Origin: Planctomycetota bacterium
Lineage (GTDB): Bacteria > Planctomycetota > Planctomycetia > Pirellulales > Lacipirellulaceae
Direction of reading: 5' to 3'
DNA: 16,405 bases
Assembly: GCA_029259975.1 (NCBI GenBank)
Contig: JAJDEE010000132.1
Coordinates: 1 to 16,405, forward strand
In this document: positions 6,606-12,325 of the stretch, one piece after another
Position numbering within the stretch: the stretch's first letter is position 1
How the letters are laid out: every line of letters begins with the position of its first letter
The notes under the pieces: model-generated
What the model was told of the DNA's origin: nothing
What the model saw: only the letters and a program-made list of their open reading frames with translations
The model's database searches: none
Program-made: the position numbers and the translations under genes

Positions 6606-6677
6606 GAGTTTCGAGTCATGAGTTTCGGGTTGCGTGTATTCAAACTCGCGACTCCTAACTCATAGCTCGCGATTTCT
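6606..6677 (+). repeat. Heptamer-array hairpin between rpmJ and rpsM
   Basis: The left part reads as 7-nt units gagtttc, gagtcat, gagtttc, gggttgc; the right part as aactcgc, gactcct, aactcat, agctcgc. Bases 6612-6637 and 6644-6669 can pair over 26 positions with 19 Watson-Crick and 3 G-U pairs around a 6-nt loop. The unit resembles that of the rpsM-rpsK array (cgagtta/cgagttg). No T-run follows, and the rpsM Shine-Dalgarno lies a further 55 nt on. Confidence 0.75.
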
Positions 6678-6743
6678 AACCAGAGCCTATTAGTTTTAAA
6701 CAGTAGAATTTTTCTAACGATTAAACGTGTGGAGTAACACAAG

Positions 6744-7127
6744 ATGCCCCGTTTGTTAGGTGTCGATATTCCGACAGATCGTCCAACGGTAATATCGTTG
6801 ACGTATTTGTTTGGCGTTGGGCCAAAGATTGCTCGGGAACTGTGCCATAAAGCAGGGGTCAACCCGCAGGCACATGCTCGTGAGTTGCACGAAGACGAAG
6901 TCGCCCGAATTGCGGCCTTGTTGGATAAAGATTACGTCGTCGAAGGTCAACTTCGTCGGCAGACGAGTCAAGATATTTCGCGACTACGCGACATCGCTTG
7001 TTACCGCGGCTTGCGACATCGTCGCGGCTTGCCTGTACGTGGCCAGCGAACCAAAACCAATGCACGCACTCGCAAGGGTCCGAAGAAGACTGTTGCCGGT
7101 AAGAAGGGCGTGAAAGATCTAAGGTAA
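6744..7127 (+). CDS. rpsM: 30S ribosomal protein S13
   Basis: S13 forms intersubunit bridges from the 30S head and contacts the P-site tRNA. The 127-residue product begins MPRLLGVDIPTDRPTVISLTYLFGVG, with the helix-hairpin-helix-like GVGPKIARELCHKAG, and carries the C-terminal signature RGLRHRRGLPVRGQRTKTNARTRKGPKK followed by a basic tail. ATG 6744 is preceded by ggag (6731-6734) at 9 nt. It starts the conserved rpsM-rpsK-rpsD-rpoA-rplQ order. Confidence 0.97.
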   Translation: MPRLLGVDIPTDRPTVISLTYLFGVGPKIARELCHKAGVNPQAHARELHEDEVARIAALLDKDYVVEGQLRRQTSQDISRLRDIACYRGLRHRRGLPVRGQRTKTNARTRKGPKKTVAGKKGVKDLR

Positions 7128-7136
7128 AAAGAGTAG

Positions 7137-7208
7137 CGAGTTACGAGTTACGAGTTGCGAGTTTTTTGCTGGCATCTTTTACTCGCGACCCGCGACTCGC
7201 AACTCGGA
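7137..7208 (+). repeat. Heptamer-array hairpin between rpsM and rpsK
   Basis: Four tandem heptamers on the left (cgagtta, cgagtta, cgagttg, cgagttt; 7137-7164) face four complementary heptamers on the right (actcgcg, acccgcg, actcgca, actcgga; 7181-7208). Bases 7137-7162 and 7181-7206 pair over 26 positions with 21 Watson-Crick and 2 G-U pairs; the loop is 18 nt and T-rich. The last right-hand unit supplies the ggag of the rpsK ribosome binding site, so folding could hide it. Confidence 0.85.
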
Positions 7209-7209
7209 G
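7205..7209 (+). promoter_or_regulatory. rpsK ribosome binding site embedded in the repeat array
   Basis: cggag lies 7 nt before the GTG at 7217 and is formed by the last heptamer of the array. This spacing decides the GTG start. A longer reading from 7166 would translate the repeat itself. Confidence 0.7.
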
Positions 7210-7216
7210 TTTATTA

Positions 7217-7621
7217 GTGGCTAAGGCGACCAAAGGCAAATCTGGAAAGTCGAAAAAGAGAAACGTGCGTCGTAACGTAACCGTTGCGATCGCTCATATT
7301 ACGGCGACCTTCAACAATACGACAGTGACCATCACTGACACCAAAGGCGACACGCTCTGTTGGGCTAGCGCTGGCACGACCGGCTTTAAGGGAAGTCGCA
7401 AAAGCACACCGTTCGCGGGCCAGAGCGCTGCACAGCAAGCGGCTGAAAAGGCCCGAAAGTTTGGCGTCAAGGACGTCGAGGTGCGAGTGAAAGGCCCCGG
7501 CAGCGGTCGCGAAAGCGCGATCACGGCATTGGAGGCTGCTGGCCTCAAAGTCAAATCCATCGAAGACGTTACGCCACTGCCACACAATGGCTGCCGTCCC
7601 CGCAAGAAAAGAAGAGTCTAA
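7217..7621 (+). CDS. rpsK: 30S ribosomal protein S11
   Basis: S11 lies on the 30S platform near the E site and mRNA exit. From GTG 7217 the product is 134 residues. It has a very basic N-terminus (VAKATKGKSGKSKKR), then the S11 core AHITATFNNTTVTITDTKGD (27-46), SAGTTGFKGSRKSTPFAGQ, AEKARKFGV and the C-terminal signature SIEDVTPLPHNGCRPRKKRRV (114-134). A longer frame from ATG 7166 adds 17 residues encoded by the repeat array and is rejected. The gene follows rpsM and precedes rpsD in standard order. Confidence 0.96.
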   Translation: MAKATKGKSGKSKKRNVRRNVTVAIAHITATFNNTTVTITDTKGDTLCWASAGTTGFKGSRKSTPFAGQSAAQQAAEKARKFGVKDVEVRVKGPGSGRESAITALEAAGLKVKSIEDVTPLPHNGCRPRKKRRV

Positions 7622-7638
7622 AAACAATGACGCATTTG

Positions 7639-7676
7639 GAATGACGAATGACGAAGCACTGCGACCTGATCATTCG
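7639..7676 (+). repeat. Short heptamer repeat and stem in the rpsK-rpsD spacer
   Basis: Two tandem aatgacg units (7640-7653) are followed by aagcact. cgaatga (7645-7651) can pair with tcattcg (7670-7676) across an 18-nt loop. The unit is the same as in the rpsN-rpsH inverted repeat (gaatgacga). Confidence 0.6.
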
Positions 7677-7737
7677 AAATTACCCACCCATCGTCAGAAG
7701 TAAATCAAACATCGAACGTTAAAGAAGATTCAAAGCT

Positions 7738-8364
7738 ATGGCAAGATACACTGGACCAGTTTGTCGACTGTGTCGACGTGATGGGATGAAGTTGTTCCTG
7801 AAAGGATCGCGTTGCGATACCTCGAAGTGTGGTATAGATCGTCGCGATCAACCGCCAGGACAGCAATTGCAAAGACGTAGTAAGCAGACGGACTACGGCA
7901 TCCACCTGCGTGAAAAGCAAAAGGTCAAGCATTATTACGGCGTCCTTGAACGTCAGTTTCGTCGCTATTTCCAGAAGGCGGAGCACACGAAAGGCAATAC
8001 GGGCGATGTGCTGATGAGCCTGCTCGAGCGCCGGCTCGACAATGTCGCTTATCGTATGGGATTCGGCCAAAGCCGTGCTGGAGCTAGGCAGTTGATTAAT
8101 CATGGCCATGTGACAGTCAATGGCAAGCGTTGCGATGTGGCTAGCTATATGACGCAGGTTGGCGATGTGATTCGCATCAAAAACAGGGCCAAGAGTCTCG
8201 ATTTGGTTCGTGGCTCGCTGGCTGAATCTCGTGCCGATGTGCCCGACTTTTTGTCGGTCACTGAGTCGGATATCCCCGAGGGTGTCGTGGGTCGTTTGCC
8301 ACTAGCAGAAGACGTGTCGGTCCCCATTCAAACTCAATTGATCATTGAACTCTGCTCCAGGTAG
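7738..8364 (+). CDS. rpsD: 30S ribosomal protein S4, zinc form
   Basis: S4 nucleates 30S assembly on the 16S 5' domain and affects decoding accuracy. The 208-residue product has an N-terminal zinc knuckle with C9, C12, C26 and C31, so it is the C+ form. The S4 RNA-binding domain is in the middle (LERRLDNVAYRMGF, SRAGARQLINHGHVTVNG, VGDVIRIKNRAK), and the C-terminus ends VPIQTQLIIELCSR. ATG 7738 gives the usual MARYTGPVCRLCRR start. It lies between rpsK and rpoA as in most bacteria; S4 is the alpha-operon autoregulator in E. coli, but no equivalent pseudoknot was identified here. Confidence 0.97.
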   Translation: MARYTGPVCRLCRRDGMKLFLKGSRCDTSKCGIDRRDQPPGQQLQRRSKQTDYGIHLREKQKVKHYYGVLERQFRRYFQKAEHTKGNTGDVLMSLLERRLDNVAYRMGFGQSRAGARQLINHGHVTVNGKRCDVASYMTQVGDVIRIKNRAKSLDLVRGSLAESRADVPDFLSVTESDIPEGVVGRLPLAEDVSVPIQTQLIIELCSR

Positions 8365-8371
8365 TGTGTTC

Positions 8372-8461
8372 GTAATTAGCGATCAGTGGTCAGATTAATA
8401 ACGAAGAGCGTTCTTACTAACGCGGCTAATTAGCTAGCGACTAACGACTAACAGCTCATAA
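8372..8461 (+). repeat. Degenerate heptamer array in the rpsD-rpoA spacer
   Basis: On the right, taattag, ctagcga, ctaacga, ctaacag and ctcataa (8427-8461) are five successive 7-nt units. On the left, gtaatta, gcgatca, gtggtca and gattaat (8372-8399) are looser units partly complementary to them; about 13 of 21 positions can pair with wobbles. Between them gcgtt/aacgc (8408-8412, 8419-8423) forms a small stem. The array runs directly into the rpoA ribosome binding site (aagagg, 8461-8466). Confidence 0.55.
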
Positions 8462-8473
8462 AGAGGCATTCCG

Positions 8474-9469
8474 ATGCATATTCGATGGCGTGGACTGGAA
8501 CTACCAAGTCAAGTGACTTGCGATACAGAGACTCTCACAAGTACCTATGGCAAGTTTTCGGCCGAGCCTTTTGAACGAGGTTTCGGTACGACGATTGGCA
8601 ACGGCTTGCGCCGTATTTTGCTATCGAGCCTTGAAGGCAGTGCTGTTACGCAGATAAAAGTTCATAATGCTCAACATGAATTCACCTCGATCCCTGGCGT
8701 AGTGGAAGACGTCACGGACATCGTCTTGAATATCAAGACACTTATTGTGAAGAATCATAGCGATTCAACCAAGGTGCTGCGTGTCGAGCGCAACACGGCT
8801 GGTGTTGTAACCGCCGCCGATATCGAGACCGACGAATCGGTTGAAGTGATCAACAAAGACATCGTCATCGCCACACTTACTGAAGACGTGCCATTTGTTA
8901 TTGAAATGGTGGTCGAGAATGGCCGTGGTTATAGCCCCTCTACCGAGCATGGGGCGGACATTCAAGAAGTCGGCATCATTCCGATCGATGCGGTATTTAG
9001 TCCGGTGACGCGAGTACGATACGAAAACGAAGAAACGCGTGTCGGTCAGAAGACGAACTACGACAAGCTGACCATCGAAATTCAGACGGATGGATCGATC
9101 AATCCTGAGATGGCCTTGGTCGAGTCGGCAAAGATTTTGCGTAAGCACCTTACGCCATTCGTCCAGTACACCGAACTTGGTCCGCAGATTCACTCTGCTT
9201 CGCGCGGAGGTATCATGAGCAATGCCGACAGCGCACTGGAAGCGAAGTTGAACATGAGCATCGCCGAACTTAACCTATCGGTTCGCGCTGGAAATTGCTT
9301 GGAGGCCGAAAGCATTTTGCAAGTTCGCGACTTGGTCACACGCACCGAAGATCAACTGCTTGAGGTTCGCAACTTTGGCGAGACAACGCTAGCGGAGTTG
9401 CAACAAAAGCTTCGCGAGTTGGGACTCCATCTGGGCATGAGAGTTCCCGGTCCAACGGCAGCTGTTTAA
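8474..9469 (+). CDS. rpoA: DNA-directed RNA polymerase alpha subunit
   Basis: Alpha dimerises to nucleate RNA polymerase assembly and, through its C-terminal domain, contacts UP elements and activators. The 331-residue product has the N-terminal assembly domain with FERGFGTTIGNGLRRILLSSLEG, VHNAQHEFTSIPGVVEDV and NPEMALVESAKILRKHL. A linker follows, then the C-terminal domain (about residues 250-331) with LSVRAGNCLEAESI and LLEVRNFGETTLAELQQKLRELGL, where R and N-C match the DNA-contact region of the E. coli protein. ATG 8474 follows agagg at 7 nt. It sits between rpsD and rplQ, standard alpha-operon order. Confidence 0.97.
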   Translation: MHIRWRGLELPSQVTCDTETLTSTYGKFSAEPFERGFGTTIGNGLRRILLSSLEGSAVTQIKVHNAQHEFTSIPGVVEDVTDIVLNIKTLIVKNHSDSTKVLRVERNTAGVVTAADIETDESVEVINKDIVIATLTEDVPFVIEMVVENGRGYSPSTEHGADIQEVGIIPIDAVFSPVTRVRYENEETRVGQKTNYDKLTIEIQTDGSINPEMALVESAKILRKHLTPFVQYTELGPQIHSASRGGIMSNADSALEAKLNMSIAELNLSVRAGNCLEAESILQVRDLVTRTEDQLLEVRNFGETTLAELQQKLRELGLHLGMRVPGPTAAV

Positions 9470-9515
9470 TTTAATTCACAAGACGATTTAATCGCCAAGC
9501 GTAAGAGATATTGTC

Positions 9516-10187
9516 ATGAGACATCGTAGAAAAGGTCGTGTCCTCGGTCGCAGCCCCAGTCACCAACGCGCGTTACTGCGTAACTTAGCCAGTTCGTTGC
9601 TGCTCACTGAGCGTGATGCTGAGTTTGATGAAAATGCGCCCAAAGTAAAGGGTCGCATTGTCACGACCGTCAGCAAGGCGAAAGAAGTCCGACCGTTGGT
9701 GGAAAAGTGCGTCACGATTGCACGCCGCTCGTTGTCGGCTTCTGAGGCAGCTACCCAGCACGAGAGTTCGGCTGAGCGTGGCACTCAAGAGTGGAAGGCC
9801 TGGCGTAAAAGTGAGAAGTGGCAAGCCTGGAATCAGGCGATTGCACCGGTCGTGAATGCTCGTCGGCGCTGCGTCACACTGCTTGGCAACAAGGAGGCGG
9901 TGCAGATTTTGTTTGCTGATATCGCTCCTCGTTTTGCCGACCGTCCCGGTGGTTACACTCGTATCGTCCGCTTAGCACAGCCTCGCCTTGGCGACGCGGG
10001 TCAGCAAGCCCTCTTGGAATTTGTTGGCGTTCGCGACCGCGTTGTGCAAAAGAGTGAAAAGCCTGCGTTTGACGATGCGCCAGCTGACGAAACACCAGCG
10101 GCGGAGTCGAATGACGAAGAGGCCGAAGTCGCCGAGACTGCAGCAGCAGCAGAGAGCGACACCGCTGCTGAAAAGCAAGAAGACTAA
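9516..10187 (+). CDS. rplQ: 50S ribosomal protein L17 with insertion and acidic tail
   Basis: L17 is a 50S protein near the exit tunnel. The 223-residue product keeps the core: MRHRRKGRVLGRSPSHQRALLRNLASSLL (1-29), VSKAKEVRPLVEKCVTIARR (52-71), RRRCVTLLGNKEAVQILF (116-133), APRFADRPGGYTRI (137-150) and LLEFVGVRD. Two features make it far longer than the usual 115-130 residues. An insertion at about 72-115 is rich in Trp, Lys, Glu and Ser, and an Asp/Glu/Ala-rich tail runs from about 180 to the end. No stop or frame break interrupts it. It closes the alpha-type cluster; a metallopeptidase-like gene follows after 36 nt. Confidence 0.95.
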   Translation: MRHRRKGRVLGRSPSHQRALLRNLASSLLLTERDAEFDENAPKVKGRIVTTVSKAKEVRPLVEKCVTIARRSLSASEAATQHESSAERGTQEWKAWRKSEKWQAWNQAIAPVVNARRRCVTLLGNKEAVQILFADIAPRFADRPGGYTRIVRLAQPRLGDAGQQALLEFVGVRDRVVQKSEKPAFDDAPADETPAAESNDEEAEVAETAAAAESDTAAEKQED

Positions 10188-10210
10188 TCCTTCCCTCATG
10201 TGGACTGTGC

Positions 10211-10238
10211 TGAAAAGTCACGGATGAAAAGTCACGGA
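10211..10238 (+). repeat. Perfect 14-bp tandem duplication at a start codon
   Basis: tgaaaagtcacgga is repeated head to tail at 10211-10224 and 10225-10238. The ATG at 10224-10226 spans the junction of the two copies. Fourteen is not a multiple of three, so the copies are read in different frames. Confidence 0.8.
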
Positions 10239-10817
10239 TTCGACTTTACGTTGGCGATGCGCCATCTCTGCGAGGACATAACCAGCCGACTGCCTGTCTT
10301 GCGGCACATAGATCTTTCGCGTGTTGCGATCAGTCTTTGCCAAACTCGCAAGAATGTTTCGCACGGCATTTATGCTTCGCTCACCCCGCTTCGTTTTGAA
10401 GCGGGAGCCAAGACAACCCAGCGACGTGGCCGGCGCTACCGTGTCGAGCCGGTTATTGATGAAACAGGTCGCGAATATCTCTATATTCTCAGCTTCTATC
10501 TACCGCGTTTCATGACCACGTCTCTCGAAGAAAAACTTTCGACGGTCGTACACGAGTTGTGGCACATCGGCCCTAAATTCGATGGCGATCTCCGCCGCCA
10601 CGATGGTCGTTGTTATGCCCATGGACCTTCGCAGAACGCCTATGATGCCCAGATGGATCGCATGGCACAAGCTTGGCTGGCGCTCGATCCACCGAGTCAG
10701 CTCTATGATTTTCTGATGGGCGATTGCAAGGAATTGATTGCCGAGAACGGTCAGATTATCGGCTCGCATTGGCCTAATCCGCGATTAGTTCCTGAGAGAA
10801 GAAAGTGGAGAGCCTAA
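10224..10817 (+). CDS. Putative HExxH metallopeptidase-like protein
   Basis: Not assigned to a named gene. The 197-residue product has a zinc-protease-like HELWH motif at 110-114 followed by IGPKFDGDLRRHDGRCYAHG, with H126 and H133 as possible third ligands. This arrangement recalls the family annotated as putative phage metallopeptidase; that is from memory, and no protease activity should be assumed. No signal peptide or membrane segment is visible, so it is likely cytoplasmic. Start choice is uncertain: ATG 10224, created by the 14-bp duplication, or in-frame GTG 10200, which adds 8 residues. Neither has a clear Shine-Dalgarno. It lies 36 nt after rplQ and is probably cotranscribed with it. 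Confidence 0.75.
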   Translation: MKSHGFDFTLAMRHLCEDITSRLPVLRHIDLSRVAISLCQTRKNVSHGIYASLTPLRFEAGAKTTQRRGRRYRVEPVIDETGREYLYILSFYLPRFMTTSLEEKLSTVVHELWHIGPKFDGDLRRHDGRCYAHGPSQNAYDAQMDRMAQAWLALDPPSQLYDFLMGDCKELIAENGQIIGSHWPNPRLVPERRKWRA

Positions 10818-10819
10818 AG

Positions 10820-10992
10820 CGAGCGGCAGATAGGTATTTACCTGCCCAACTGACATTCATTTTTGCCACAAACGAAGTGAACCACGACGACACGACGGAC
10901 ACAACGTAAAAACCACGTTGTGCCCGTTGTGCCGTCGTGGTTAATTTTCAAGCAATTCTTTCGCCATCAGGTAAATTCTCAACTGCCGCTCG
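10820..10992. repeat. 173-bp nested inverted-repeat element (MITE- or REP-like)
   Basis: An outer pair, 10820-10844 and 10968-10992, matches at 21 of 25 positions when one arm is reverse-complemented. Inside it, 10880-10907 and 10915-10942 match at 25 of 28 around a 7-nt loop (aaaaacc). The inner left arm has an approximate 8-nt period (cacgacga, cacgacgg, acacaacg). The element starts 3 nt after the preceding stop codon. It has no coding capacity. The inner hairpin followed by ttaatttt could also serve as a terminator. Confidence 0.75.
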
Positions 10993-11174
10993 TCTGAAGC
11001 CGCAGTCCTAGTTTCGCTGGTTGTCCGACGCCTTATGGCTCGCTGCTCTTTTGCTAGCACTGTTTAGCCGCGTTGACAGTGCTTGTGGTTCGAACTACTG
11101 TTCTTGCTCTTTTCTCCCCTGCCGAGGGGCGGAACTTAGTGGACGCTTATTTTCGTAACTTCTCCAAGGCCGGC
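10993..11174 (+). other. Non-coding leader before the lipoprotein gene
   Basis: Together with the inverted-repeat element this makes a 357-nt gap without a supported gene. The stretch contains the candidate promoter at 11073-11101 and a leader of roughly 65 nt. An in-frame TTG at 11073 could extend the lipoprotein by 34 residues but coincides with the -35 box and lacks a signal peptide, so it is not taken as a start. Confidence 0.6.
11073..11101 (+). promoter_or_regulatory. Candidate promoter for the lipoprotein gene
   Basis: A perfect TTGACA (11073-11078), 17 nt of spacing and TACTGT (11096-11101) match the sigma-70 layout, although the -10 box keeps only the first, second and last consensus bases. 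It is placed after the inverted-repeat element and before the lipoprotein start. Confidence 0.35.
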
Positions 11175-12071
11175 ATGAACGACCGACGTCATCCGACGCG
11201 CGCACGCTACGGCTCAATCGCTGGGTTGCTGTGTCTATTGCTGATGCCGTGTTGGAGCGGCTGCACTTCGTTGCTGACATTGCCAGTGCCAGAAAATCCG
11301 CAGGCGTTTCTGAGGGCGGCCGAGACGGCACCAGACAGTGTGGCGTTAGAGATTTTTCAAGTCCGATATCCGGCAGTCGATCAGAAATTGAACAAAGAAG
11401 TTTGGCAGTTGGTGGACGAGCAGCGCCTCGACGTGAATGTTCGGCACGAGCTGATTCGGAATGGCTTTCGCGCTGGCGTACTTGGTGGGGTAGTGCCAGA
11501 CCGCCTGGCCAAGTATCTCAATCTTGAAAGTGAAAAGCCCGAGACGAAGGCTGCGCGGGTAATCACCGGCCAGAACGCAGACCCGTCGGTTACACGTCGT
11601 GTCGTTCAGCTCGGACGGAGTAAGTCGGTGACTGTTGTAGCAGCGGAATTGCGAGATCAGCTGAACATTCTGATTAACAACGAGAGCGGTTTGCGTGGGC
11701 GGAGCTTTGAGCAAGTGCAGGCAGTCTACTTGTTGCGCGCACAGGCAGTTGCAGGCCAACGGGTGACGCTGCGGTTGACGCCGGAACTGCAACATGGCGA
11801 GCAGCGCCTACGCTATTCTGGTAGTGATCAGGCCATGGGCATTTTCATGGCGACTCCATCGCGCGAGCGTGAACTCTATGACGATTTGGAACTTCATGTC
11901 GAAATGACAGCAGGCGAATTCTTAATCGTCGGTGGTTTACCGGATGCCTCGGGCAGCTTAGGCCATGCATTCCACGCTGAGAACCAACGCGGCCCCGCCG
12001 AGCAAAAGCTCATTCTTATTCGTCTAGTAGAAGTTCCGGGGAGCGAGATACTGTCGGACGTGGATTACTAA
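11175..12071 (+). CDS. Predicted lipoprotein of unknown function
   Basis: The gene is not recognised. From ATG 11175 (aagg at 11166-11169) the 298-residue product has a basic N-terminus (RRHPTRARYG), a hydrophobic segment (residues 14-27) and a lipobox-like WSGC with the acyl-cysteine at 30, so export and lipidation are likely. The mature part has no other membrane segment. The C-terminal third (from about residue 208) contains RVTLRLTPELQHGEQRLRY, then MTAGEFLIVGGLPDASGSLGHAF and QKLILIRLVEV. This faintly resembles the late strands of secretins (VxDGxTxVLGGL then LG then LLIxITP), but without the rest of a secretin. It has its own candidate promoter and is flanked by hairpins, so it appears monocistronic. 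Confidence 0.75.
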   Translation: MNDRRHPTRARYGSIAGLLCLLLMPCWSGCTSLLTLPVPENPQAFLRAAETAPDSVALEIFQVRYPAVDQKLNKEVWQLVDEQRLDVNVRHELIRNGFRAGVLGGVVPDRLAKYLNLESEKPETKAARVITGQNADPSVTRRVVQLGRSKSVTVVAAELRDQLNILINNESGLRGRSFEQVQAVYLLRAQAVAGQRVTLRLTPELQHGEQRLRYSGSDQAMGIFMATPSRERELYDDLELHVEMTAGEFLIVGGLPDASGSLGHAFHAENQRGPAEQKLILIRLVEVPGSEILSDVDY

Positions 12072-12091
12072 GGCAAACAGACTTCTTGCTA

Positions 12092-12113
12092 GCCGACATG
12101 CCCCGCTGTCGGC
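12092..12113 (+). terminator. Terminator-like hairpin after the lipoprotein gene
   Basis: gccgaca (12092-12098) pairs perfectly with tgtcggc (12107-12113) across an 8-nt loop, 20 nt after the stop codon. No T-run follows. Confidence 0.4.
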
Positions 12114-12273
12114 AACCACCCTCAATCACTCAAGGGCTTTTCCGCTTTGGAGTATGCGGTGTGTACTCGGTGTGCGAAAAGGCACAAAATCATGCCCTGA
12201 TCGTGGAATTAATGCCTATCTGCTGCTGAAATAACAAAGGGTTTTGACCCCCCTGCTCGGCGGGAACAAAAAT

Positions 12274-12282
12274 TGCTACAAT
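12274..12282 (+). promoter_or_regulatory. Extended -10 promoter upstream of fba
   Basis: TGC followed by TACAAT (12277-12282) matches the extended -10 pattern TGnTATAAT at all but one base. No good -35 box lies 16-18 nt upstream, which such promoters can tolerate. The predicted transcript start is near 12289, giving a leader of about 37 nt before fba. Confidence 0.5.
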
Positions 12283-12310
12283 GCAGGGTCGCAAACAACA
12301 CATCTGAATG

Positions 12311-12317
12311 TAAGGAG
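12311..12317 (+). promoter_or_regulatory. Strong fba ribosome binding site
   Basis: taaggag lies 8 nt before ATG 12326. It is the best Shine-Dalgarno in the window, in keeping with a highly expressed glycolytic enzyme. Confidence 0.75.
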
Positions 12318-12325
12318 CTTTAGCT

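Noticed and set aside
7137..7208. Heptamer arrays as a miniature CRISPR
   Set aside because: Units are 7 nt with no spacers between them, and no cas genes are nearby; inverted halves do not fit CRISPR organisation.
7166..7216. Upstream ATG extension of rpsK by 17 residues
   Set aside because: It translates the right arm of the repeat hairpin; the GTG at 7217 has its own ribosome binding site and gives a normal S11 N-terminus.
11073..11174. TTG start adding 34 residues to the lipoprotein
   Set aside because: It would put the signal peptide and lipobox far from the N-terminus, and the TTG coincides with a TTGACA promoter box.
12244..12249. TTGACC as the -35 box of the fba promoter
   Set aside because: It is 27 nt from the TACAAT box, too far; the extended -10 explanation fits better.
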